Both the position numbers and the translations under genes were made by a program. A DNA stretch of 5,392 nucleotides from contig SYGW01000085.1 in the NCBI GenBank assembly GCA_005800255.1, positions 1-5,392 on the forward strand, read 5' to 3'. Position 1 is the first letter of the stretch; every line of letters begins with the position of its first letter. The stretch is from Nitrospiraceae bacterium (GTDB lineage: Bacteria > Nitrospirota > Nitrospiria > Nitrospirales > Nitrospiraceae). This document shows, in pieces, positions 1-5,392 of the stretch. The notes under the pieces were generated by a model. It searched no databases. It worked only from the letters and a program-made list of their open reading frames with translations, and was not told where the DNA came from.

Positions 1-1715
1 CCGAAAATCGTGATGATGTCGGAGATCAAGTAGCCCCGCGCCATATGGTCGAAGGCGCCCATGTGCACAAACGACGGCGAGCGAATTTTCATCCGGTAGG
101 GACGGGGGCTGCCGTCGCTGACGATGAAGAAGCCCAATTCGCCCTTCGGGGCTTCGGTCGCGCAGTAAGTTTCGGCTTTCGGTGGCTTGATGCCCTGGGT
201 GTAAATGATGAAATGATGGATCAGGCTTTCCATATCCCGCATGACCAGCTCTTTGGGCGGCGGAATATATTGCGGCGCCTCGGCCATGATCGCTCCGGCT
301 GGCAGATGATCGAGACATTGCGCGATGATTCTGGCGCTTTGCCGCATTTCTTCCATGCGGATCCAGTACCGGTCGTAGGTGTCGCCGTTTTTGCCGATCG
401 GCACTTCCCAGTCGACTTTGTCGTAGACGCCGTAGGGCTCGGCCTTGCGGACGTCGTAGGCGACGCCAGACCCGCGCAGGACCGGACCGGTGCAGCCGAA
501 GTTGATCGCGTCCTCGGCCGAGAGCACGGCGACGTTTCTCGTGCGGCCGAGCCAGATGCGGTTCGAGGCGATGAGTGAATCGTATTCCTTGACCTTCTCG
601 GGGAAGGTCGCGAGGAAGGCTTTCATCCGTTGAACCAGGTCGGGGGCGAAATCGCTGTCGACGCCGCCGATGCGATAGTAGTTCAGGGTCAGCCGGGCGC
701 CGCAGAGCTTCTCGAACATGTCCAGGAGGATTTCGCGTTCCCGGAAGGTCCAGAAGAATACGGTCATCGCGCCGATATCGAGGGCCTGCGTGCCGAGCCA
801 AAAGAGGTGCCCGATGATGCGCTGCATCTCCGCCACGATGGTGCGGATGTATTCGGCCCGGACCGGCACGGTGATATCGAGGAGTTTTTCCACGGATCGC
901 ACGTAGGCGTAGTTGTTGGCCATGGCACAGACATAGTCGAGCCGGTCCGTGTGGGGGATGATCTGCATGTAGGCCAGGCCTTCGGCCAGTTTCTCGACGC
1001 CGCGGTGGAGGTAGCCCAGATCCGGCGTGGCCTTGACGATCCGTTCGCCGTCCAGTTCCAGCACGACGCGCAAGACGCCGTGGGTGCTGGGGTGTTGCGG
1101 CCCCATGTTCAGGAGCAATTCCTCTTTCCGCCGCGAGCCGGGCAGGCCGGGCTCGGCGCGAAAGGCGTGTTTTTGTTCCTCGGGGATTTCGCTCTCGATG
1201 GTGTCGAGCGGGGAGTTGTCCATTCTCGGGATGAAGTCGAACTCGCTGCGCCAGCCGCGCCCTTCCGCCGGGAAGTCTTTTCGCAAGGGATAGCCCTCGG
1301 CATAGTCCTCCGGCATCAAAATGCGCCGGAGATCGGGATGGCCGGAGAAACGAATGCCCATCATGTCATAGACTTCGCGCTCCAGGAATTCCGCGCCCTT
1401 CCAGATGCTTGTGACCGATGCAATCGTCGGATCGTCCCCGGCGATGCGGGCCTTGAGGCGCAGACGCTGCCCAAGGGGGAGCGAGTGGAGGTGGTAGACG
1501 ACCTCGAACCGCTGCTGATCTTCCGGGTAGTCGACCGAGCAAATATCGGTGAGCTGGTCGAAGGTTGCTTCCGGCTCATCGTACAAATAGCGAGCAAGAT
1601 CCAACAGGCGCGGGGCGGCCACGGAGACGGAGGTCTCGGCACGCGCCGAGTCGACCTGGACCGCGAGGATCGCGTCCGGGAATTTGGCCTTGAGGTTGTC
1701 GAGTAGAGCTTGCAT
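1..1715 (-). CDS. nuoCD: NADH-quinone oxidoreductase fused subunit C/D (partial at 3' end)
   Basis: Reverse-strand translation is open from ATG at 1715 to the left edge, 571 codons without a stop. Residues ~1-170 are the 30-kDa NuoC domain, with the family signature EREVYDMMGIRF at 112-123, HPDLRRIL at 126-133 and PLRKDFP at 143-149. A ~45-residue linker leads into the 49-kDa NuoD domain, starting near 196 with GPQHPSTHG at 205-213. H212 and Y261 match the quinone-binding His and Tyr known from this family. R238, in YLHRGVEKL, matches the arginine methylated in mitochondrial NDUFS2. Later motifs include TGPVLRGSG, YDRYWIRMEEMRQS and EAPKGELGF. The visible end, ISDIITIF, is about a dozen residues short of the usual NuoD C-terminus, so only the tail is missing. 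The subunit forms the peripheral-arm scaffold and half of the quinone pocket of complex I. It follows nuoB by 22 bp. The start is not certain: the ATG lacks a clear ribosome binding site, and an in-frame GTG at 1733 would add six residues. Confidence 0.96.
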   Translation of the reverse strand, partial: MQALLDNLKAKFPDAILAVQVDSARAETSVSVAAPRLLDLARYLYDEPEATFDQLTDICSVDYPEDQQRFEVVYHLHSLPLGQRLRLKARIAGDDPTIASVTSIWKGAEFLEREVYDMMGIRFSGHPDLRRILMPEDYAEGYPLRKDFPAEGRGWRSEFDFIPRMDNSPLDTIESEIPEEQKHAFRAEPGLPGSRRKEELLLNMGPQHPSTHGVLRVVLELDGERIVKATPDLGYLHRGVEKLAEGLAYMQIIPHTDRLDYVCAMANNYAYVRSVEKLLDITVPVRAEYIRTIVAEMQRIIGHLFWLGTQALDIGAMTVFFWTFREREILLDMFEKLCGARLTLNYYRIGGVDSDFAPDLVQRMKAFLATFPEKVKEYDSLIASNRIWLGRTRNVAVLSAEDAINFGCTGPVLRGSGVAYDVRKAEPYGVYDKVDWEVPIGKNGDTYDRYWIRMEEMRQSARIIAQCLDHLPAGAIMAEAPQYIPPPKELVMRDMESLIHHFIIYTQGIKPPKAETYCATEAPKGELGFFIVSDGSPRPYRMKIRSPSFVHMGAFDHMARGYLISDIITIF

Positions 1716-1737
1716 CGTAGTCGTTAGAGGCACAACG

Positions 1738-2217
1738 TCACTTCACGAACACCTTTTCCCGCTGAATCTTTTCCTGCAATTTCAAGAGGCCGTCGAGCAA
1801 CGCTTCCGGCCGGGGCGGACAGCCCGGCACATAGACGTCGACCGGAATGATCTGATCGACGCCTTGGACCACGGCATAACTGTTGTAATGGTTGCCGGAG
1901 GTGGCGCAGGAGCCCATGGAAATGACGTAGCGCGGGTCCGGCATCTGGTCATAGATGCGGCGGATCACTGGGGCCATTTTGCGTGTCACCGTACCGGCGA
2001 TGATCATGAGGTCGGACTGCCGCGGCGAGGCCCGGAAGACTCCAGCGCCGAACCGGTCCAGGTCGTAGCGCGACGACACGCTCGCAATCATTTCGATGGC
2101 GCAGCAGGCGAGGCCGAAGGTCATCGGCCATAAGGCCGACTTCCGCGACCAATTCACGACCGCATCCAGATTGGTCGTCAGAATATTCGCCTCAAACTGC
2201 CGTTCCAGAAAACTCAT
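1738..2217 (-). CDS. nuoB: NADH-quinone oxidoreductase subunit B (20-kDa PSST, cluster N2)
   Basis: This is a 159-residue soluble Fe-S subunit of complex I. It carries the [4Fe-4S] cluster N2, the last electron carrier before quinone. All four cluster ligands are visible with family spacing: the adjacent pair C38-C39 in [11 protein letters not shown]104 in GSCATSG and C133 in VPGCPPRPE. The intervals of 66 and 95 residues from the first cysteine equal those of the Thermus subunit. The segment [22 protein letters not shown] at about 62-83 is also typical. Length is normal and there is no signal peptide. The ATG at 2217 is preceded by GAGGAG five bases upstream. It overlaps the stop of the 43-codon ORF (ATGA), so translational coupling is likely. 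The product contacts NuoCD and NuoA at the quinone site, and the gene sits between theirs. Confidence 0.97.
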   Translation of the reverse strand: MSFLERQFEANILTTNLDAVVNWSRKSALWPMTFGLACCAIEMIASVSSRYDLDRFGAGVFRASPRQSDLMIIAGTVTRKMAPVIRRIYDQMPDPRYVISMGSCATSGNHYNSYAVVQGVDQIIPVDVYVPGCPPRPEALLDGLLKLQEKIQREKVFVK

Positions 2218-2345
2218 TTCATCTCCTCTGCTCTCTTCAGTTGGAGGGGATTGTCGGAGCGCTCTTCACTGCGCGCGTCGAACGAGGCATTCTGAGGCGC
2301 GCGTTCCGCGAGCACGAAGGGCACCCCGACCGTCGCCTCACTCAT
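2214..2345 (-). CDS. 43-aa small ORF overlapping nuoA and nuoB (hypothetical)
   Basis: This ORF fills the 127-bp space between nuoA and nuoB exactly. Its ATG at 2345-2343 shares one base with the nuoA stop (TGATG), and its TGA at 2216-2214 overlaps the nuoB start (ATGA). A GGAG sequence at 2357-2354 lies eight bases before its ATG. About three quarters of its codons end in G or C, similar to its neighbours. The product begins [10 protein letters not shown] and ends [10 protein letters not shown]. It has eight acidic and six basic residues, no cysteine, no membrane segment and no signal peptide, and it looks largely disordered. I recognise no family. It may be a small accessory or assembly peptide of complex I, or a translated leader that couples nuoB to nuoA. 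It could also be a chance ORF, but the double overlap plus ribosome binding site argues against that. Confidence 0.5.
   Translation of the reverse strand: MSEATVGVPFVLAERAPQNASFDARSEERSDNPLQLKRAEEMK
2223..2228 (-). promoter_or_regulatory. Ribosome binding site of nuoB
   Basis: GAGGAG on the minus strand, separated by five bases from the nuoB ATG at 2217. It lies inside the last codons of the 43-codon ORF, as expected for coupled translation of overlapping genes. Confidence 0.75.
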
Positions 2346-2716
2346 CAATCCCACTCCAATGCCCCCTTCTTCCAGGCGTACCAGAACCCGACCAGGAGGA
2401 TGCCGAGAAACACGAGCATCTCGACGAGCCCCAGGAGGCCGAGCGACTGATACCGGACGGCCCAGGGGATCATGAAAATGATCTCGATGTCGAAAATGAC
2501 GAACAACATCGCGATGACGTAGTAGCGCATCGGAAACTGGGTGCGTGCGTTGGAGAACAAGGGACTGCCGCTTTCATAGGGGGCCAGCTTGGCGCGATAG
2601 GGGCGGCTTGGTCGGACCAGCTTGCCGGCGCCAAGTTGGACAGCGGCAAAGACAATGGCAATGCCGATGAAGATGAGGATCGGCAGATAGTTTTCGGGAA
2701 TGGCGGTGTTACCCAC
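2345..2716 (-). CDS. nuoA: NADH-quinone oxidoreductase subunit A (ND3-like)
   Basis: This 123-residue membrane subunit of complex I is homologous to mitochondrial ND3. Three hydrophobic helices are visible at about residues 10-31, 65-87 and 92-115. The loop between the first two contains YESGSPLF at 47-54, the long ND3-type loop near the quinone channel. Helix 2 carries the conserved acidic pair in VIFDIEIIF (D76, E78), followed by PWAV. Length is normal for the family. The start is GTG at 2716, supported by GAGG five bases upstream; the next in-frame Met, at residue 63, would remove helix 1. It lies 77 bp after the methyltransferase gene with no terminator between them, and its stop overlaps the start of the 43-codon ORF. 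Confidence 0.96.
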   Translation of the reverse strand: MGNTAIPENYLPILIFIGIAIVFAAVQLGAGKLVRPSRPYRAKLAPYESGSPLFSNARTQFPMRYYVIAMLFVIFDIEIIFMIPWAVRYQSLGLLGLVEMLVFLGILLVGFWYAWKKGALEWD

Positions 2717-2721
2717 GCGGG

Positions 2722-2725
2722 CCTC
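2722..2725 (-). promoter_or_regulatory. Ribosome binding site of nuoA (supports GTG start)
   Basis: GAGG on the minus strand, five bases before the GTG at 2716. It decides the non-ATG start of nuoA and directly abuts the heptad repeat array at 2726-2753. Confidence 0.6.
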
Positions 2726-2753
2726 GTGAAATGTGAAGCGTGAAGCGTGAAAC
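2726..2753. repeat. Four-unit heptanucleotide tandem repeat in the nuoA leader
   Basis: On the plus strand the units are GTGAAAT, GTGAAGC, GTGAAGC and GTGAAAC, giving 28 bp with period 7 and changes only in the last two positions. The array ends one base from the nuoA ribosome binding site, inside the 77-bp methyltransferase-nuoA spacer. It resembles the short heptad repeats scattered through some bacterial genomes, but its copy number elsewhere in this genome is unknown. Confidence 0.8.
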
Positions 2754-2793
2754 GTTGCCAGAGCGACGGAAGGCCATCACTTTGTCCTGCGTG

Positions 2794-3963
2794 TTATGCG
2801 GCGGTCAATGCCGCGCCGAAAAACGGTTTAAATTTCAACCCGTCGAGATCCGGACGGTCGACCCCTCGATGCTGCATCAGGATCTTGAAGGTCCGTCCCA
2901 TTCCGTCCGGCTTGAGGAGATGGATGGCCGCGCCGAATTCCGGACTTTCCGGATCGAGCTGGCCGATCATCTCTTCCACTCCGAGCCCCATGAGAAAACT
3001 CATCTGATTGGTGAAGCCGGTCACGTGCAAGCCGGCTGCCACTCCGACGGTGGCCAGACTGGTGAAGTCCACATGAGCGGTCATGTCCTGCTGCCCGATC
3101 CGCTCATAGGGCACGTCGCCGGTCAGTTGCTGGTAGTAGCAGAGGAAGGTGCCGTTCTTCCGTTCCGGTCCGTAGAGATCCTGCGCCGTATGGCCATAGT
3201 CGATGGTTATCACGAACCCGCGATCGATCCGCTGGGCGACTTGTTCCATCCATCCCAAGGCCTGGAGATTCAGCTCGGTCTTGTATCCCTCCGGCCAGGT
3301 CTGGTTCAGCCGCTGGAGATAGTGGCCGAGCGCCGGGGTAGAGAGGGGCTTCAGGCATTCCTCGAAGCGCCCATCCCGATAGTCCACGAAAAGCTCTTGC
3401 GTCTGACCGCCGGCCATTCGAATGCGATGAACCGGAAAGGCATCGACGAGTTCATTGCTGAAGAACAGACCGGTCACGCTTTGGGGGCCGAGGGCATCCA
3501 ATCCTTCGACCCAGGTCACGAGGCCCGGTTGATTCAGCCAGGGAGCCAGGTTTTGTTTCTGGAGCGCCTGCATGGCGGGGCTCCGTTCGATCAGCACATA
3601 GCGGACCCGCGAGGAAAAGTCGTCTTGCCTGGCATGGATCGCGGCCAGACAGTCTCGGGCGAGCAGGCCCTTGCCCGCGCCCATTTCGATGATCGTGAAG
3701 GGGAGGGGGTGGCCTAATAGTTCATCCATTTGCCTGGCCTGCGCGGCAATGGCGCGGCTGAGGATCGGATGCACATCGGAGCTGGTGTAGAAGTCGCCGG
3801 ACCAGCCGATGCGTTCGGCCTGTGCCTCGTCCGGTTGGCGCATGTAATAGCCATACTGGGGATGGTAAAGGGCCAGTTCCATGAAGCGGACGAATGGAAT
3901 GGGTCCGCTCTTGGCGATCTCGGACGAAATGGCAGTAATGAGCTCAGGATGCCCTAACGACAC
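2794..3963 (-). CDS. midA: MidA/NDUFAF7-family SAM-dependent protein arginine methyltransferase
   Basis: This 389-residue protein belongs to the MidA (DUF185/NDUFAF7) family of class I methyltransferases. Family motifs appear in order: FMELALYHPQYGYY at 27-40, GDFYTSSDVHP at 56-66, the SAM-binding loop EMGAGKG at 93-99, SNELVDAFPVHRI at 169-181, IDYG at 254-257, and QQDMTAHVDFT at 291-301. No signal peptide or membrane helix is seen, so it should be cytoplasmic. The mitochondrial relative dimethylates one arginine of the complex I 49-kDa subunit during assembly. That biochemistry is known for eukaryotes, and extending it to this protein is inference, although the gene lies directly upstream of nuoA. 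The GTG start at 3963 is supported by AAGGAG six bases upstream. The ORF is intact and full length. The family assignment is firm, while the substrate is not proven. Confidence 0.92.
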   Translation of the reverse strand: MSLGHPELITAISSEIAKSGPIPFVRFMELALYHPQYGYYMRQPDEAQAERIGWSGDFYTSSDVHPILSRAIAAQARQMDELLGHPLPFTIIEMGAGKGLLARDCLAAIHARQDDFSSRVRYVLIERSPAMQALQKQNLAPWLNQPGLVTWVEGLDALGPQSVTGLFFSNELVDAFPVHRIRMAGGQTQELFVDYRDGRFEECLKPLSTPALGHYLQRLNQTWPEGYKTELNLQALGWMEQVAQRIDRGFVITIDYGHTAQDLYGPERKNGTFLCYYQQLTGDVPYERIGQQDMTAHVDFTSLATVGVAAGLHVTGFTNQMSFLMGLGVEEMIGQLDPESPEFGAAIHLLKPDGMGRTFKILMQHRGVDRPDLDGLKFKPFFGAALTAA

Positions 3964-3969
3964 AAACCA

Positions 3970-3975
3970 CTCCTT
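3970..3975 (-). promoter_or_regulatory. Ribosome binding site of midA (supports GTG start)
   Basis: AAGGAG on the minus strand, a near-perfect Shine-Dalgarno sequence, with a six-base spacer to the GTG at 3963. It fixes the start of the methyltransferase. Confidence 0.85.
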
Positions 3976-4001
3976 CGTCTCTGTGAAGACAGCTCGAACC
4001 A

Positions 4002-4017
4002 GCCCGAGAAAACGGGC
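4002..4017 (-). promoter_or_regulatory. Small hairpin in the midA 5' leader
   Basis: GCCCG at 4002-4006 pairs with CGGGC at 4013-4017 across a six-base loop. It lies between the candidate promoter and the ribosome binding site of midA. The minus-strand transcript has no U-run after it, so it is not an intrinsic terminator. A role in leader stability or translation is possible but unproven. Confidence 0.35.
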
Positions 4018-4056
4018 CGCCTTTGCCTAAACCTCAGGGAGGGGGAAAAGTGGGCT

Positions 4057-4086
4057 AGATTAACTTTCCGGTCGCCGCTAAGTCAA
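4057..4086 (-). promoter_or_regulatory. Candidate sigma70-type promoter for the midA-nuo operon
   Basis: A TTGACT -35 box (five of six to consensus) at 4086-4081 is followed after 18 bp by TAATCT at 4062-4057. The latter keeps the important first, second and last bases of a -10 box but is otherwise weak. Transcription would start near 4050, giving a leader of roughly 85 bases before the GTG at 3963. No other promoter of similar quality was noticed in the gap, but the -10 match is modest. Confidence 0.4.
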
Positions 4087-4116
4087 GGCGAAGAGTATTG
4101 GAAATTCAGGCAAATC

Positions 4117-4131
4117 TCCCTGTTTCAGGGA
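4117..4131. repeat. 15-bp perfect inverted repeat upstream of the midA promoter
   Basis: TCCCTG and CAGGGA are exact inverted arms of six bases around a three-base centre. It sits about 30 bp upstream of the candidate -35 box. It could be a regulator site or a short RNA hairpin at the end of the secA transcript. The minus strand after it has only three consecutive T, too few for a standard terminator. Confidence 0.4.
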
Positions 4132-4241
4132 ATGGAAGGATGGGGGCTGCTGATCTTCCATGCTAGCGCAACGCGCGGCCTTGGAAGGAAGGGGAAGGGA
4201 GCGGCCAGATGCCATTTTTGCTCGACGGGCGCAGTAGGAGA

Positions 4242-4257
4242 TCCCTCCCCCCTCCCT
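4242..4257. repeat. Polypyrimidine mirror repeat
   Basis: Sixteen consecutive pyrimidines on the plus strand (TCCCTCCCCCCTCCCT) read the same in both directions, and four more T follow. It is also 12/14 complementary to the purine tract at 4187-4200, so the two could form a stem with a loop of about 41 bases. The perfect mirror symmetry is visible; any structural role is inference. Confidence 0.5.
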
Positions 4258-4294
4258 TTTTGCGGCGCTGAGGCTTCTCGCGGACGTTATCGGA

Positions 4295-4420
4295 GAAGCG
4301 GGGACCCACCGAGATTCCCCTGGGAAGGGAAGCTGGAACTGACCGAGGTTCTGCGACTCCTGCCGCAGCCGAGGGGATCCCAGAAGGTTTCCACCCAGGA
4401 GAATCTGGGAGGGTCGCTTC
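4295..4420. repeat. Long imperfect palindrome downstream of secA
   Basis: The left arm (4295-4324) and right arm (4394-4420) match as inverted copies at 24 of 27 aligned positions, with a three-G bulge at 4300-4302. Pairing resumes inside: GGGAA 4327-4331 with TTTCC 4388-4392 (one G-T), CTGG 4333-4336 with CCAG 4380-4383, and an apical CTGCG 4351-4355 with CGCAG 4364-4368. The whole 126 bp can therefore fold into one long hairpin. It begins about 38 bases after the secA stop. There is no T-run beyond it on the minus strand, so it is not a classical intrinsic terminator. It may stabilise the secA 3' end or be a palindromic repeat or MITE-like unit. A GGA triplet flanks each side, which is too short to count as a target duplication. 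Confidence 0.55.
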
Positions 4421-4458
4421 GGAGGTAGGGGAGCGAGAGCGTTAGCGTCGTCGTGTCC

Positions 4459-5392
4459 TCACGCTCCGTGGCACTTTTTGTATTTTTTCCCACTGCCGCA
4501 ATGGCAGGGGTCGTTGCGGCCGACCTTGTTGTCGTTGCGTTGAACTGTCTGGGGGGCGATCGGTTCTTCTCCGCGATTGAGGATAAGGGCTGGTTGGGGC
4601 CGTGAGATGACGGGCGGCGGCTGGGGGGCCGGTTGCCCTTCGTTCCGGACTGCCTGCACATGGAAGAGCCGGTCGAGCGCGTCGGCTTTGACCCGCTCCA
4701 TCATGCCGGCAAAGAGATCGTACCCTTCGCGCTTGTACTCGATGAGCGGATCTTTCTGTCCGTAGCCGCGCAAGCCGATGCCGTCGCGTAGGTGGTCCAT
4801 TCCGAGGAGATGGTCTTTCCAATGGTGGTCGATGACCTGGAGCATGAAGTTCTTTTCCAGGAAGCGCATCAAGTCCGAGCCCAGTTCCTGCTCGCGTTTG
4901 TCATAGGCGTCGCTCACCTGCGCGCGCAGGTCTTCGACCAAGGCGGCGCGGCCCATGGTGCGAAGCGACTCGGTTCCGCCGTCCTTGTCCTGGGTCAGGT
5001 CGAGCGCGAACTGGCTATGCATGAGTTCCGCGAGCCCTTTGATGTCCCATTCCTCCGGGTATTGTTCCGCCGGACAATAGATGTTCAGGGCGGAGTTCAC
5101 CAGGCCGTCCATCATATCGCGCAGGTCGTCTTTCAGATTCGTGCCGCCCAAGACGGCGCGGCGGTGTTGGTAAATCACCTCGCGCTGCTTATTCATGACG
5201 TCATCGTATTCCAGGAGCTGCTTCCGGATTTCGAAGTTGTGGGCCTCGACCTTCTTTTGCGCGTTGGCGATGGCCCTGGTGACCATGCCGTGCTCGATCG
5301 GGACCCCTTCTTCCATGCCGAGCTTGAGCATCAATTGGGAGACCCGCTCGGAGGCGAAGATGCGCATGAGGTCGTCTTCCAGCGACAGGTAG
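4459..5392 (-). CDS. secA: Preprotein translocase ATPase SecA, C-terminal part (partial at 5' end)
   Basis: The reading frame enters from the right edge as [12 protein letters not shown], and about 310 C-terminal residues of a protein that is usually ~850-950 long are visible. SecA is the cytoplasmic ATPase that pushes unfolded preproteins through SecYEG. The ATPase motor domains lie outside the window. Present are the helical scaffold with its long helix ([19 protein letters not shown], about 5230-5175), the helical wing region, and the conserved segment [20 protein letters not shown] followed by [16 protein letters not shown] (about 4830-4720). A proline-rich linker leads to the zinc-binding tail [13 protein letters not shown] (4506-4468), which binds SecB or ribosomes in known SecA proteins. 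The TGA stop is at 4461-4459. No frameshift is seen. Confidence 0.97.
   Translation of the reverse strand, partial: YLSLEDDLMRIFASERVSQLMLKLGMEEGVPIEHGMVTRAIANAQKKVEAHNFEIRKQLLEYDDVMNKQREVIYQHRRAVLGGTNLKDDLRDMMDGLVNSALNIYCPAEQYPEEWDIKGLAELMHSQFALDLTQDKDGGTESLRTMGRAALVEDLRAQVSDAYDKREQELGSDLMRFLEKNFMLQVIDHHWKDHLLGMDHLRDGIGLRGYGQKDPLIEYKREGYDLFAGMMERVKADALDRLFHVQAVRNEGQPAPQPPPVISRPQPALILNRGEEPIAPQTVQRNDNKVGRNDPCHCGSGKKYKKCHGA

Larger units (their letters stand above)
3964..4458. other. Intergenic region between secA and midA
   Basis: This ~495-bp stretch has no convincing gene. From the secA side it holds a long imperfect palindrome (4295-4420), a seven-base-pair hairpin (4273-4279 with 4293-4299), a polypyrimidine mirror repeat (4242-4257), a purine-rich tract (4183-4201), a 15-bp inverted repeat (4117-4131), the candidate midA promoter, and a leader hairpin. 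ORFs present on either strand lack ribosome binding sites and recognisable domains. No tRNA-like or known riboswitch pattern was recognised. Confidence 0.7.

Noticed and set aside
630..1706. 358-codon plus-strand ORF opposite nuoCD
   Set aside because: It lies entirely antisense to a verified nuoCD frame, and its product shows no recognisable domain. Long antisense ORFs are expected where G/C-ending codons dominate.
2567..2578. Serine in NuoA loop motif YESG where mitochondrial ND3 has the switch cysteine
   Set aside because: Bacterial NuoA, including the E. coli subunit, commonly has serine here, so it is not an anomaly.
2740..3717. 325-codon plus-strand ORF opposite midA
   Set aside because: It begins with GTG inside the heptad repeat, lacks a ribosome binding site and is antisense to an intact MidA frame with all family motifs.
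4078..4215. 45-codon minus-strand ORF ending over the candidate midA promoter
   Set aside because: There is no ribosome binding site before its ATG, third-position G/C is lower than in the real genes, no domain is recognisable, and it runs across repeats and the -35 box.
4243..4256. G-quadruplex on the minus strand
   Set aside because: The run GGGAGGGGGGAGGG has no base between the two middle G-triplets, so it does not meet the usual four-run pattern with loops. The mirror symmetry is the better description.
4273..4299. Seven-base-pair hairpin (GCTTCTC/GAGAAGC) as a secA terminator
   Set aside because: The 13-base loop is long and no T-run follows on either strand. It also competes with the left arm of the larger palindrome.
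4132..4428. 98-codon plus-strand ORF in the secA-midA gap
   Set aside because: Its right half is the long palindrome. The opposite strand encodes similar peptide strings there (DPPRF, NLGGS), which shows that the resemblance comes from the inverted repeat and not from a protein.
4442..4822. 126-codon minus-strand ORF within secA
   Set aside because: It is a shifted-frame shadow rich in Arg and Pro, inside the clear SecA reading frame.

Overview
The window is a stretch of GC-rich bacterial chromosome in which every convincing gene lies on the minus strand. Protein sequence style, a fused NuoC-NuoD subunit and the gene order suggest a Nitrospira-like bacterium (Nitrospirota). That taxonomic call rests on recognition of family style, not on a search. 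No mobile element, CRISPR array, rRNA or tRNA is visible.

Read in the direction of transcription (right to left), the layout is as follows. (1) 5392-4459: the last ~310 codons of secA, the preprotein translocase ATPase, ending in its zinc-binding tail. (2) 4458-3964: a ~495-bp gap without a convincing gene. It is rich in inverted repeats, including a long imperfect palindrome at 4295-4420, and carries a candidate promoter (TTGACT...TAATCT) pointing toward the next gene. (3) 3963-2794: a MidA/NDUFAF7-family methyltransferase with a GTG start and a strong AAGGAG ribosome binding site. (4) 2716-2345: nuoA. (5) 2345-2214: an unlisted 43-codon ORF whose start overlaps the nuoA stop and whose stop overlaps the nuoB start. 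(6) 2217-1738: nuoB. (7) 1715-1: a NuoC-NuoD fusion gene that runs off the left edge about a dozen codons before its expected end.

The right-hand part is protein export housekeeping. The rest looks like one operon for respiratory complex I (NADH:quinone oxidoreductase). NuoA is a membrane subunit at the junction with the peripheral arm. NuoB carries the terminal Fe-S cluster N2. NuoCD contributes the 30-kDa scaffold and the 49-kDa half of the quinone pocket. The gene directly upstream encodes a relative of NDUFAF7, the mitochondrial assembly factor that methylates one arginine of the 49-kDa subunit. The equivalent arginine is present here as R238 of NuoCD. Enzyme and probable substrate therefore appear to be encoded in the same transcription unit, which is the most interesting functional inference in the window. 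The second point of interest is the overlapping 43-codon ORF between nuoA and nuoB.
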